Shown: positions 12,603-24,819 of the stretch, piece by piece
Position numbering within the stretch: the first letter of the stretch is position 1
Layout of the letters: every line of letters starts with the position of its first letter
NCBI GenBank assembly: GCA_964016875.1
Contig: OZ024723.1
Location: 14,041,343 to 14,105,342 of the forward strand
DNA: 64,000 nucleotides
Reading direction: 5' to 3'
Source: Fallopia convolvulus
Lineage: Eukaryota; Streptophyta; Magnoliopsida; Caryophyllales; Polygonaceae
Position numbers and translations under genes: made by a program
The notes under the pieces: generated by a model
Seen by the model: only the letters and a program-made list of their open reading frames with translations
Databases searched by the model: none
Told to the model about the DNA's origin: nothing

Positions 12603-15371
12603 TGTAACACCTCCTTCCTACCCTGGAGGTATTACCGTCAGTAACCCCGATTAAGACTAAACCAAAGCTACCCAAGGCTTTAAACTGACTGAACAAACTA
12701 AAAATTCAAAAGCTGGAGTCATTTACATCAAAAGTATGAAAATGAAAGACAATAAGATGTCGTAAAAGAACTTAATCTTTAATATTTGACAACTCCAACT
12801 TTACAAAGTTTAAGAAACGTTACAGCGGAATTAATACAAATGGTCTTATAACAACATTAGCTTTGTAGTGGCCCAACCATAAACTTTGCTCAACACAACT
12901 TCTGGAAACTTTTCTTCAACTTCTTGATCCACTTCTCAAAACAACTTCCAAGAAATACCTGATGTGTCGTATACAACGGTGGACACCAGCCGACCATGCA
13001 ATTGAATAAGGTGGTCGGGTTAGTCTAATGAAAGACTAAGCAAGTGAACAAAATGACTGGTTCTTATGGTAGTAACTAAACATATTGGCATCGTAATCCG
13101 AATGATAACCGGTCGATGATCCAACAGTTAGCAGTCCCATAGAAGATAAGAATAAGGTATGCATATTCAAGAGATAGGACACCACAGCTTGTGGTTCCTT
13201 TACGAAACATGAACAATTGTTGGGAACTTATATTAATCACACAACATTTTTGAAAAGCCTCCATCTACTAATCAGATTGACTTAATCAAGGTTTAATTAA
13301 GAATCATTCGTAACCGGGAGTAAGAATGGTTATCGAATAGACCAACCATTCGGGTATATTAATGTGCCTAACACACTATTCTTATATTACTTTCAAAACT
13401 TTTCACAAACAAGTTGACATCTTTTAATCGGCTCAAACTAGTGCCGATGGAACACAATACTATCGAGGTCAGAGGGCATGTTTCATCCTTGAACAACGAA
13501 TAGTACGGGTCCCAATGATGGAGAGATTAGAGGGCCTGTTTCATCCATAATCCTCTACCAACACATATTAATAAATGCACTTAGTTAGAGTGCATAGTCG
13601 CCCCTCAAGCGTAGAGCGGGCCATGGTCATGACCTTAGTGTTAGGGGATCAATATTGATACTGCCTAACATGAGTTTTAAGGAGATGCTTCCGAGACTAA
13701 GCTCACATCCCTGGACTAGATTAATCTATATCAATGTCTCAGCATGAGACAACTAAACAAACAAGGTCACACACACAACATACCTAAATCCAGTTCTAGC
13801 GCGAAACTGAATGAATAACAATATGATCATTATTTCTAACAAAACAACAACCTATCATATTTTATTAATCATACAAGTTGTTCCCAACGCAAATATTAAA
13901 TGGGCTTCAATTCCTCATTTAATAACAATAATGCAAGAGAGAACCGTCCACTTGCCTTAGAAGGCGTGCACAACGTTCTGAGTGATTCCAACCGTAATCT
14001 TTATCACCCTTCTGCCAAATATAACAAAAGAATTTCTCAACAACGAGCTCACGGATACACTTCTTAGTTGTATACACAACTCCTAAAACTTCCTAATCGA
14101 TAAACGACTTGATTTCCGAATATCGATTCATAATTAATCCTTAGTTATCATGCTTTAAGGAGCCATCTTGGCGGAATTATAACTAATTATCCGCTTCACT
14201 TTTGAAACAACTTTCTAAAAAAAAGTGTTCCTCAGTAACAGTTCTTAAAGGTGACCAAATCTCGGATCAAACGGATTAACAACGAATCCCGAGTAATTAT
14301 CTGAAGTCCTTTACTTGCCAATTGGTATCAAAACTTGTATTCGCTATAACTAAAGATCCTGACGTCCGTTTCTCGAGCGGTTTGAACCTGTGAGACCGTA
14401 TCAATGTCAAGATTATAAAAACCATAAATTTAATTAGCAAAGTGGAACCGAAAGACCCTTTCGGTGGCTCCGCAACCAACCCACTAATTAATTTCGATCG
14501 TAAATACCTTCACTTGAGCCCATGGCTCGTTTGGCTCGATAGTGGCTCGATCCCCGAGCTCGAGGGTGGTTGAGTATTGCCCGACGGCAGCCCTCGAAGT
14601 GGGTGGTGGTCGGACAAGCTGGTGGTCGCCGGCGGCGTGGCGCAGCGAGGCTAAGAAGGTGACCGGCGGTGTTGAGTTGAATTCTTCCTTCCCGAATCCG
14701 TCGTTCCTCCCGATTCTCTTACTGGTTCTGCTGCACAACGGAGGAAGGAGATGGCTGAGCAAGAAGTGAAGGAGGAGGAGAGGTGGTGGACGGGCAGAGA
14801 AGATTGCCGGCGGTGAAGAAGCTCACCGAATCCGTCGTTCTCTCGGTCTCGCTCTCGATCCCTTTCTCCTCTGTTTTACCTTGTCAACAAGAGCCCAATC
14901 CTGAATATATCTCTCTGATTCCTTACTTATTAAGGCAGAGAAGATATGAATTTAAAATCCAAAACCCGTCTCGGAACGGGACTCGCGTTAAAGCGGTAAA
15001 ATTATGTACCTCGGGTGGAAAAACTTACTAAATACAAAACGTCCCGTAAATTATGTAGACCAATAAAACCAATTTTTCATGATTTTATCTTGCTACCTTC
15101 AATTTTTAAGGCTTTCGTTTCGTATTTTAAAACCTTTACAGTACATAATTAAAAAGACGGCTTATCCAATAAATATTCTTTTTCCACTGAAAAATCCTAG
15201 AATTCACACCGATCCATAAAATTATTTCTTTATGATTTTAGGATATCACCATAAATTTTCTAGGATTTAAATTCCAACAAAAATATTGGATTAAGCGTTA
15301 AAACGAACAAAGAGATTAAAAGGATATCCGAGAAAAATTCAAAAATATCCTTAAAAACCACAGTTATTACA
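12603..15371 (+). mobile_element. Large solo LTR, family member A (2.77 kb)
   Basis: It begins TGTAACACC and ends GTTATTACA. Five-base flanks are GAAAT (12598-12602) and GAAGT (15372-15376). It shares landmarks in order with the LTRs at 44984-47698 and 54465-57534: a CACCCAAGGTTTT-like start, GACACCAGCCGACCATGCA, GGTCGGGTTAGTCTAATG with GACTAAGCAAGTGA, and a GC-rich stretch near the 3' third. No gag-pol is present. TGTAACACC starts and LTRs above 2 kb are typical of large Ty3/gypsy elements (e.g. Tekay/Del); that assignment is inferred. Confidence 0.75.
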
Positions 15372-15720
15372 GAAGTAGAGAAAGATACAAAATTCGAACT
15401 AGAATTTATAGCTAAATTGGCTAAAGAATTAGCAACTGTGTTTGACATTCTTCTTGCATGAATGAACTCGACCTCCAGCTAACTGCTAATCTTCAGACGA
15501 GTACAATGGCACACAAGAGAGAAATCAGGATGAGTGACACAATGCCTGTCCTAAATCAAATGCATAGCCTCCGACGAATCAGATTCAACGACAACTTGAT
15601 GAATCCTAGATCAATGGCCAACTGAACACCATATAAAATTGTTCTAAGTTCAGCTGGTCCGGGATTACCTTTAGAGCTTCCATCTAGATTCAACTTCAAT
15701 CAACCCACTCCCGAAGGAGA
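15372..15720 (-). pseudogene. LINE RNase H domain fragment
   Basis: Translation on the minus strand gives LKLNLDGSSKGNPGPA, then AELRTILYGVQLAIDLGF, VESDSSEAMHLI and VEFIHARRMSNTVANSLANL, i.e. the three acidic blocks and the C-terminal helix of a retroelement RNase H. Frameshifts, two stops and a deletion after the first block make it non-functional. Confidence 0.75.
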
Positions 15721-15730
15721 CAAAGAGTTT

Positions 15731-16485
15731 TGTCTCCCAACATTTAGCCTATTTTTAATCGTGCCCATCAACATGAGTTTAGACTTCGCCTCCTAGTAAT
15801 TAGCTATTACCGAATAAACAATGGATGTGATCTAGGAATGGTTATCCACACCCTCAAACACTAGTTGATGGCAAGTGACATGTGTTGCCATGCTATCAGA
15901 TAAGTTCTATGCTTACATCGGTGTTAGGCTAATTGATGGTGAGAAAATACCATGACTTTTCACACCCTTTCAAGTCCTAGGTGCGTCTTTGACTAGCTAG
16001 GACTTGACACAAGGGACAAGATTTGTGAGCATCTAAGAGTTTGCTAAGTTATGTCAAGAAGCCGGAAGGTAAGATCATTAATTAGGATGTGTGACAATAT
16101 TTTTGAACCCCTTGTGTTATGATGAAATAGGTTGACGATGACATGAGCGCGGCGTCTCTAGGACTAGAACCCGAAGGAAGTAAGCCCATAAGGTCTTCTT
16201 GGACAGTGTCTTTGGACACCTAGCTAGGAGGAAGTAAGCTCATAGAGTCTTCCAATATCGTTGTGTCATCTCTAGACCCCTAGGCCAGTATCTCTAAGAT
16301 GATTTAGACTCAAACCTGAAGGCAGCGTCTTCGGGACTCAAACTTGAAGGAAGTAAGCCCGTATCTCTAAGATGATCTAATGTCATTTGTATGCGAATAA
16401 ATACTTCATTAAAATGGTTGAATAAAATATTTGAAATGTTCTAACTATAATTTCTAGATGGCTATCGAGAGCATTTTAATCGCGA
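15731..16485. repeat. Unassigned region with degenerate direct repeats
   Basis: No coding sequence is recognised. The phrase GAAGGAAGTAAGCCC recurs with variation near 16172, 16227 and 16347, each close to GTCTC or GTCTTC. This may be what replaced the RT region of the LINE. Confidence 0.5.
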
Positions 16486-16750
16486 CTATTTGGAAAATAA
16501 CTGTCCACATTGTTTGCAATAATAAAACACCTTTGGACTCAAACTCAGAATTCGAATCCATTCTATAAGGACCTTTTCTTTGTCATTAAAAGGATCAAAG
16601 TTTTGCTCAGAAAAAGGATCAAAGTTCAGAACCCAATGGCGAATCATCAAGTAATTGTTGTCGATTATCCAAGGTCCTTGAGTTAGAACATGGTGGAAAT
16701 CTTCCTCAATCGTGAATTTTACAACATAATGATCGTTGCCGATATCCACC

Positions 16751-18663
16751 CAGGGGTGTCTAAAAAAACAAAATAAAAAAAACGAATCGAAAAACGATTA
16801 TTTTTAGGTTAACCGAACCAACTTTTCTTTAAGTTTCGGTTTATCGGTTTGTTATCGGTTCACGACTTTGCATATCTATAATACTATAAACTTAAATAAC
16901 TTGGTAATTAATGCTCATACAAATAATAAGATAATTTATAATTTCATTGTAAGCATATAATAAATTTATCTATCTTTCTATAATACTATAAAATTAAATG
17001 TCTTTGACAATCAATGCTCATAAATCTAATATCATTTCATACAAATCATATTAATCATGTACTTAATATTGAAACCTAAAAAATACCAAAAGTCAAAAAA
17101 ATTAAAATTAAATTTGACCACAATACTAAACCTCCCATATATCATCAATGTTACTATTTAATTTCAATAAATCACAAATTAATTTCTAATTTTTTTCACC
17201 AAAAATATTACACAATCAATGATATAAAATATCAATTAAAATAGTAAATTTCTTCTTATTTGTCTATCTATCTATCTATATTATAAAAGAAAAATTCGCC
17301 ATTCTACCAAAAAACGAAAAAATTCGCCATTTATGACAAAATTATTAATTAAAATGAAAGAAAAAAAAGAGAAATAGTTTAATTAACTCATTGCTTATAA
17401 AAATAATAAGTAATGCACAAAAAATATTGTCAATTTAATTCTAACTTATGACCAATTTAATTTTGATGACCATTCAGTTTTTCAATTTTTTAGCTGTTCA
17501 ATTGTCTTCCAAGTCATTTTGAAAGTTTACGATAATTAATGCACAAAAAATTACATATTTAATTACAAGAGGTTATTTCTATTTAGGTGTCTCTTTAACT
17601 TTCTAAAATTCAATTCATTTTTAATAGGTTAGACATTTAAATTAAAATAGAGGGGATATAATATAATAAAGATGATTATTTTAAGGGGTAAGTTTGTCCC
17701 ATGTGTTAAAGTTGTTATATTTTTATTTAATTTAATTCTTTTTTTATCATATTTAAATAAATTAACTTTTTCATTAATTTTAAAAATAAATGAATTATTC
17801 TTATTTCAAAAACCGTTATTCCATGACATATAAGGTTCATATGATAAATGCAAGAACAAAAACTATACTTCAAAATTATTCGAACTCATGCAAAAAATAT
17901 ACTTCAAAATTTTATAAAGTGCACTTTAAATATTTATAAATATAGTAAGATAAATACGCAATCATGAAAAAACATATTTTTTTGGTGCAAAGGAGGGATA
18001 GATCCCATTTTATTTGAAACAAAAATATAATTTAAATATTTAAATACATAAATATATCTTTAGGAAAAAAATTGACCCATGCGTATGCACGGGCATCACC
18101 ACTAGTGACGGTTAAACGGAAATATGTTAATATTTTTTCAAATATTAGTTATCTTTGCTTTGTTTTGGTGGTTAAACTTTGTGATTTTCACAGTGATAAT
18201 GGTCTTGTTTGAGTCTTCTCGTCTTCAATTTTAACAATGTTTATATTGCGTCTCCACTTCTCATTGATATGGGACTCACTTATTAAATTTAATGGGAAAA
18301 AATTCTTGTGTTTGATTTCACATACACAACAGTATGTACTCTCAATATTATTTTATAGCAACCAAAACAATATGTACAAGTACAAATGTAAAAGTAAAAT
18401 TAAGCTTGATCACATTTTTTATTCAAAATTTATCATTTTTGTTTTAACTATTTAAGGTAAATTTACATATGTGGTTATTGGTTAACCGAAAAAACCGAAC
18501 CGGAAATTTAGTTAACCGAACTATGGGTAACCGAGATTAACGGTTTGGTTGTCGTTCATGATTTAGACTAACCAAAATTATAGTTAACCGATGTTCAGTT
18601 AACCAAAATTACGGATAATTGAACATTGGTTAACCAAAATTACGGTTAACTGGGTTTGGACAC
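16751..18663. mobile_element. hAT-like non-autonomous element (1.9 kb) holding Helitron sequence
   Basis: The left end CAGGGGTGTC is a classic hAT terminus; the right end TTTGGACAC is its worn counterpart. Flanks TATCCACC (16743-16750) and TATCCAAT (18664-18671) fit an 8-bp target duplication with two mismatches. Both ends are rich in GGTTAACCGAA-type phrases in opposite orientation. No transposase is visible. The insertion interrupts LINE ORF1. Confidence 0.7.
17264..18105 (+). mobile_element. Helitron-like element, non-autonomous
   Basis: The 3' end has the Helitron signature: a hairpin CCCATGC/GCACGGG (18077-18093, one mismatch), a short spacer and CTAG at 18102-18105 followed by T. A plausible 5' end is TCTATATTATAAAAG at about 17275 (after TCTA repeats from 17263), preceded by A. 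Related 5'-end-like phrases (TCTATAATACTATAAA) also occur near 16875 and 16976, so older copies may be nested. No RepHel protein. Confidence 0.65.
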
Positions 18664-19620
18664 TATCCAATTATCCATCAATGTCAGTGTTCCCTTGAGA
18701 GACTATTTCTGTTCCCACCTCTTCTTCAATTGTTGGTACCCGGACCCTTGTCAGACCTATGGACAATCAAAGGCCTCCGAAGCGAAATCTTGTCCTCAAC
18801 AGAAAGTTTAATTGTAGGGCAATTTGGATCCTCCTCTTTAGGATCCTCATCATCATTTGTATCGTAGAGATTCATCCTCTCTTTACGGTTCTCTTCAAAG
18901 TTTTGAGTCTTCCCCTTCACGATCATATCTTTGAAGGATAATGTAGCAAGTTTGGGAACTCCCTGCATGTCTGGGATAACACGAGTTTGGTGACTTAGGT
19001 CCGTGGTATTCCCCATAGATGGAGCGCATGTCACTCATTTCGTTCCTTGAACCATCTTTCTGGAAAAGAGGATTCGAACTCACCTAGATATCAATATCCA
19101 TCTTATCGGAAGGGAACCGGGAGAAGACGCTATCGCCAACGAATTGGGACAAAGATTAACAAGGTTTGAAATTGATTTCAGCGGGCTAGGAAAGAGAGCG
19201 TTTTTCACCCTCAATCTAGATGGTCTCAAGATCTTTTTTTTTTTGCTAAAAGATGATCTTTTTTTTTTATCAGAACTAATTTTTGGGAGTTTCAACTATT
19301 TGGTTTGACTAATAATTTTCGTTTTTCTTAAAAAACCTTTTTCGTTATTAAAAAAATTTAACGGCATGTAAGTTGTAACACATTTAAAAACATTTTTAAT
19401 GTTTAATTTGGTAATAAGTGAACACTGTTCTAGTGTAAATATTATTGAGGATAAGTTTTTTTATAATACATGGCAATTATTAGTTTACTCGTACATTACT
19501 GGGCCAACCTAAATCATCACTGCAGATGATATTGAGGAATTCCACACCAATAGGACACTGACTTACATTGAAGCTTAAATGATCTAATGACAAATCATTA
19601 CAAACTGACAACTGTTGCAC

Positions 19621-20347
19621 TTAAAGAGCGAACTGTTGAAGGATAGGTGTTAAGACGAATCTTCTTGCAATAAAATCGGCTGCACTATTACATTCCCTGT
19701 AGCAATGAAAAACTAGAACATTCGGAATAGCGTTAAGCAAAGAATTAATATCCTGTATTACGGGAAAAATTTCCCAAGGTATTTTCCAAACTCTTTTAAT
19801 CGAATTGATCAGAGAGAGATTATCTCCTTCAATAATGACATGAGAAAACTTAGACGCCACCACAAACTGAAGAGCAAACAAAAGAGAAAACGCTTCTGCT
19901 TGTAAGACGCTCATAGATGGTACCTCTTTCCTATCCAAACCAATAATCTTACTATTATGATCTCGTGCAATAAAGCTTGCAAAAGTTTTTGAATTTTGTT
20001 TTTTCGACGCATCAAAATTTAATTTTATCCAATTCGCTCGGAGGAGGTTTAACCCAAGCCATATTATTTCGCCTTTTTCTGACGGACGTTTTAACTGGAG
20101 CAGGCGGATTGGCCGAATTCCATTGAAGAAATTGAGTAAACGTTAAAATGTCTGGAAGGCAATTAGAGGTAATCCTTGACGGGTTAAAAATAATAGCATT
20201 CCTATGACACCAAACATACCACCATAAAAAGCACAGTTGGATAGAGTGGACATTAGATTTCAGGGTAATATTCAAATTATCCACAAAATCACTTGCAGAC
20301 TGAATTGAAAAAGCAAGATTTAATTTTGCTCCTAAATTAGAGATCAT
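19621..20347 (-). pseudogene. LINE RNase H and preceding spacer
   Basis: 20347-20012 encodes the spacer after zf-RVT (LCFLWWYVWCHRNAIIFN is a plant LINE hallmark). 19938-19621 gives VLQAEAFSLLFAL, VIIEGDNLSLI and ECNSAADFIARR, the RNase H core. The first acidic block lies in another frame near 19990, so the domain is frameshifted. Confidence 0.8.
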
Positions 20348-20350
20348 TTT

Positions 20351-22420
20351 CTAAGAGAAAGGGCAATTAAAGAACAAATGGTTCACCGTTTCAATAGCAT
20401 TTTGACACAACGCACACCAGTTCGGAACCCTATTAACAAATCTATTTACCCGCTCCGTTGTGGGCAGGCAATCAGAACATGATTTCCATAAAAAAGTTTT
20501 CATTTTAGGTTGAATGTTAAGTTTCCAAATCCAGCCAAAACCAACCAAAGCCCGGGGAGGAGAATTGACTAAAGACGAAGCAGATTTAACTGAGAAACAA
20601 CCGTCTGGCTCCGGAAGCCAAACCAGATGATCCTCAGCATCGTTCATCGGAATACGTATTTGAAGGATATGGTTAATTATATTCCGAGGAAGAATAAGAG
20701 AAAGAGCCGGAATATCCCAAGAAAAGTCATGTAAAATAAAATTAGAAATACGAAGCATAGGATTGACGTTGTCATAATAATTTGTGAGGTCAAAATTTTC
20801 AATCCATATGTCAGTCAAGAAATTAATATTATGGCCATTACCAACTATCCAACGAATTCCCAACGAGAAGGGTTGTCGAATAATGAGAAGGCGGCCAAAG
20901 TGCCAAGACATAGAGGAAGACGGTTTTCTTTGAAATTGAAGCAAGGAACTAGAACCAAGATACTTATCGGTAATAATTCGAACCCAAATATTTGACGGTT
21001 GAGTCATGATTTTCCATAACAATTTCATTTGTAGAGCTGAATTGTTTGCCTGTGCCGAGAGCAAGCCCAAGCCGCCCTCGGATTTTGGACTGCAAATTTT
21101 TTCCCAAGAAATCAGCGGATGGTGGTTATGGGTAAATTTGTTCCAGAAGAAATTTTTGTTTATTTTGTCAATTTCCTCCCAAACCCCTTTAGACAGGAGG
21201 AAAGATTGCATGAGGTAATTAACATGACCCATCAGATTAGACTGAATAAGAACCACCCGACCAACTTGGGAGATAGAATTTGCCTTCCAATGTGAAAGTT
21301 GTTTCTTTAAGTTTGAAATAGAGTCTGTAAAAACATTATTCTGCACTCTTCCTTTTAAAATTGGAATACCCAAATACTTTTCCATAGAAGAAGTAATTTG
21401 GATATTAAGAACACTTGCCAGCGAAGTTGCAAGAGGCCGAGAGACATTTGCAGAGACTTGAAAATTACTTTTATGAAAATTTATTGATAATCCAGATTTT
21501 TTTTTTGAAAATTTCAAGTTGTTCTTTAATAAAATGCATATTTGTGTCCGTGGCCTCAACAAAAATAAGGGTATCATCCGCAAAACAAAGAAAAGGAAGA
21601 CATACCCCATTTTTCACCAGTTGGATACCAACGCGACGATTAGTGTGTAAGGACTCTTCATGTAAGGTTCTTGCTAAATATTCCATTGGTATAACAAAGA
21701 TGAAAGGAGCAATTGGGTCTCCTTGACGAATACCGCACGAAGGCTTAAATTCGAAGCCCGGAGCATTATTGACAAGGACAGACAAAGAAGATGTTGAAAT
21801 ACACGTCATAACCAACTCGACCCATTTGTTATGAAAGCCAAATTTAATGAGAATCAGTCGGATAAAGTTCCAGTCTAATTTATCATAGGCCTTTTCCATA
21901 TCTAATTTTAAAGCCATCCAACCCAACCTCTCCTTTTTTTCTTATGAAAAGAATGAAATACCTCATGAGCAATTAGGATATTATCCTGGATCAATCTTCC
22001 TTTAACAAAGGCACCCTGTAAGGGATGAACAATCCGAGGAAGAATATCAGCTAAATGAGACGAAAGAATCTTTGTTATGGTTTTATAAACAATATTACAA
22101 AGACTATTTGGTCTGTAATGGTTAATAGTAGTCGGGTGTTCATTTTTAGGGATAAGGGCAATAAATGATTTATTTATAGATGTCAACATATGGCCAGAGT
22201 GGAAGAACGCATTAACTGCAAGAACAACCGACCGACCAATGATGGGCCAAAAATGTTGGAAAAACTCCCCCGGAAATCCATCCAGACCAGGGGATTTGTC
22301 AGCAGATATATCAAAAATAGCATGTTTGATTTCTGCTTCTGATGCAGAACAACATAGAGTGTCATTGTCCACTGAAGATACTAAAGAAGGAATAATTAGG
22401 AGATCATTAAAATAGGCATT
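20351..22420 (-). pseudogene. LINE reverse transcriptase and zf-RVT
   Basis: RT motifs are in order: DKSPGLDGFPGEFF, FIALIPKN, HYRPNSLCN, DMEKAYDKLDW, GIRQGDPIAP and the catalytic FADD at about 21573-21584, then the plant LINE thumb and zf-RVT (MKTFLWKSCSDCLPT, WCALCQNAIETVNHLFFNCP). The frame changes at about 21920 and 21495, both next to runs of eight or more T on the plus strand. As drawn it cannot make a full protein. Confidence 0.9.
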
Positions 22421-22862
22421 GCACGTAACATTCTTCTAAAAACGTGCTTGCAGTTCATCCGAAATTGAAATTGAGATAGCCATTTGGTCGAAAACAACAA
22501 TTCCATCATGAGAAGTAAATGAAGAAATTTTCTGTTTATAAGAACGAATTTTAGAAACTGATTGAAAATATTTTGTATTTTTATCCATGTCTTGCTAGTG
22601 TGTTGTTTTTGCCCTTTGTTGCCAAAAGTCGTGTTGAAATTGTAACAAGGCATTATAAGTTTTTAGATGGCAAAACAATTTTGAGCGAATGCACATATTT
22701 CGAGGATCTAACAAAAACGCAGCCTGAAGGCCATCTAAAGTGTGAGAAGACTTTTTTATTTGTTCATAATTGTTGTTGGTATTATGCTTAGCCCACTTTT
22801 TCGAGTATTGTTTCAACAGATGTAATTTCTGGTGTAAACGGAACATACAAGAACCAGTCAAG

Positions 22863-23651
22863 TTATAACGACACACCTTTTTTACAAGAAGAATGGTTAG
22901 CACACCATCCTTTCTCAAACCTAAAAGGAAATTTAAGGAAGGAATCTATAGATCCCACCGCAAACGAAATAAGGCAATGATCTGAAGTTGTGAAAGGGTG
23001 GTGATGAACCAATAAGTTTGGGAATGTAGTTGTCAAGTCTTGATGGATCAAGACACGGTCTAGTTTTTCAAAAATTGTTTCCACAGAGGACATTGAATTA
23101 CGCCAAGTAAATGGAAAACCCGATGTATTCGTATTTAGGAGGCCCAAAGTGTTTTGCAAATTATGTAACCGGGCAAAACGAGATGAAGTTGGCGTACAAC
23201 CCCCAACCTTGTCAGAAGGACTAAAAAGCTCGTTAAAGTCCCCAATGACAATGAAGGGTCCAAAAAGAGTTGATAAATCAGTCGAGAGAGCGGACCAAAA
23301 CGAATTTTTATCACTCTCTCGGGCAGGTGTGTACACAAAAACTAAGAAAAAAGTAATATTCGGAATAGTTATTTTTAAAATAATCTGATTTAGCAAAATG
23401 GAATATAGTGATAAAAAACGAGTTAAAGGGTTGTGGTTAATCAGAATCCATAAACACCCTTTCGAACCCACCGAAGGAGAACAAAACGAGTCTTAGAACC
23501 CAGCCTTACGGAGCAAATTTACCAAAGGAGGATTTTCAGTTTTTGTTTCGGCTAAACACAGAATGTTCAAATTATTGTGTTTTCTTAAGAACCCAATTTC
23601 CTCCCAGAAATTAGTTCAACGAACTCTGACATTCCAAAAGCCAATATTCAT
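22863..23651 (-). pseudogene. LINE endonuclease (APE-type) domain
   Basis: Start codon at 23651 (MNIGFWNVR), then CLAETKT, FVYTPARES, FIVIGDFNE, FPFTWRNS and TSDHCLISF, the ordered motifs of the exonuclease/endonuclease/phosphatase fold that nicks the target DNA. In-frame stops at 23616-23618 and 23493-23495, and a shift near 22880 at a T-run, break it. Confidence 0.85.
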
Positions 23652-24009
23652 AAAAAAGGTTTATGAAATAATGTGTCATAACAAGTTTCATAAGAGAGCA
23701 TATAGTCAAAATATAATATTATACAACAGATGTTGAACAAACACCAACAGCTTACAAGGCACTTAGGCCAGCCAAGAACACACACACAAGCACCAACAGA
23801 AAGACAACCAACCAACAAACTAAAAAGGGCAGAGGCGCCCATGAAAACGCTGACACAACATCTCAAAACACCATAAGACAAGCCAACAAAAACCAACCCA
23901 ACCCACCCCAAACAGAAGGAACAAAACACCCAACCCACCCAGCACCCAACTCCAAAACCAACACACCAAGTTTCAAAAGAACCCCAAACAGCAAGCGGGG
24001 GAGAGCTGA

Positions 24010-24512
24010 TCATTCTTCATTCTTATTTTTACCCCTACCTCTTGGAGCAGCAGGTTCAACAGCTTCAACAAGTGCATCATTGTCCTTTCTTTTAGAAGAT
24101 TCGGAGTTACTATCACCCCCTGATTTAAGATCAATAGCATCCATTTGAATTCTCAAGCGAGAGTTAGTAGACTCATACCCCCTCTCGATACTAGTCATAC
24201 CAACTGCAGGAACCAATGTATTAGCCAGAGGAGAATTTCCAACGGCCAATCCACCAGCCAACAAGGCAGAGGCACCAAGGTGAGGGGTAATCATCATAGT
24301 CTCATTGTTGGGCACATCAAAGGTAGATAACACATAAGCCAATTGTTCTCTAGCATGCATCATCATGACAGGATCAGCAAGAACAGCTGGGTCCAAATTG
24401 GATAGCATCTCAAGAGTCTTAATGGGGTTAAGAGGTGGAAGAGTATTACTGAATGCTATTCCTTCGGTAATGCTGATGATGTTGGGGAGATCAAACAAGG
24501 TATTCCAGCGGT
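24010..24512 (-). pseudogene. LINE ORF1 C-terminal part
   Basis: Open for about 165 codons without a proper start: the frame is already open upstream (RWNTLFDLPNII). The sequence is polar, with a basic end (PRGRGKNKNEE) as in plant LINE ORF1 tails. The DUF4283 and zinc-knuckle parts are missing because the element is 5'-truncated. Confidence 0.6.
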
Positions 24513-24819
24513 GACCTAAGCATCAAGATTACAAATACATGCTTAAGCCAAAAGAATTAAAGTATACGAACCAATCTTACTAGGATTTACAAGAATTTTG
24601 ATTCAATGTATATAGCAACTAATTAGTCCTTTTCTTAATTTGCTCTCTGACTACATTCTTGAACTTGAGCATCAGTAGCCTCAGGTGGCAAAGTATCAAA
24701 AATTGCACGACACCTTCAACACTTGACAGTATAAGCTTTTCCAACTGATACATACAGCTTAAAATGATAGAAATAGTTTCCTGGAGGTTAGAGTTGATAA
24801 AGTAGCAAGGGAGATGGAT
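24513..24819 (-). other. 3' flank of the transporter gene
   Basis: Between the stop codon at 24820 and the truncated LINE end near 24512. A short open stretch on the minus strand (24720-24640, DTLPPEATDAQVQE) does not join the gene in frame and I do not recognise it. Probably 3' untranslated region. Confidence 0.5.

Larger units (their letters stand above)
11870..15730 (-). mobile_element. Old LINE: RNase H end and A-rich tail, opened by two later insertions
   Basis: On the minus strand an RNase H segment (15720-15372) runs into a solo LTR (12603-15371). Its continuation (12602-12580) runs into a MITE (11974-12579), then about 100 bp of 3' sequence and an A-rich tail at about 11870-11878. 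With both insertions removed the pieces read as one LINE 3' end. It is probably the 3' part of the LINE whose ORF1 lies at 16.5-19.3 kb, with the RT region lost. Confidence 0.65.
16486..19300 (-). pseudogene. LINE ORF1 (DUF4283) relic, split by a hAT-like element
   Basis: The right part (19300-18664) holds an N-terminal region and the start of DUF4283 (CPTIKLSVEDKISLRRPLIV), with frame changes. The left part (16750-16486) continues with VDIGNDHYVVKF, HHVLTQGPWIIDNNYL and VLIEWIRILSLSPKVFY, the second half of DUF4283, and ends near a Cys pair (YYCKQCGQL). The gap is exactly the hAT-like insertion 16751-18663. Stops and shifts are present. Confidence 0.75.
19459..24512 (-). mobile_element. Nearly full-length L1-type LINE, inactive
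   Basis: Order on the minus strand: ORF1 C-terminus (24512-24010), a G/T-rich linker (24009-23652), endonuclease (23651-22863), connector, reverse transcriptase (about 22420-20700), zf-RVT (about 20520-20351), RNase H (19938-19621), 3' untranslated region, and a tail with a short A-run at about 19459-19465. The 5' end is truncated inside ORF1 and lies about 310 bp beyond the stop codon of the transporter gene, in the same orientation. Numerous frame changes and stops inactivate it. Confidence 0.85.

Noticed and set aside
23648..24013. 121-codon Cys/Val/Gly-rich open frame, hydrophobic
   Set aside because: It is the G/T-rich linker between LINE ORF1 and ORF2 read in one frame; no conserved domain.
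24640..24720. Extra C-terminal exon of the transporter (DTLPPEATDAQVQE)
   Set aside because: The stop at 24820 is at the family's usual end and no splice site joins this stretch in frame.
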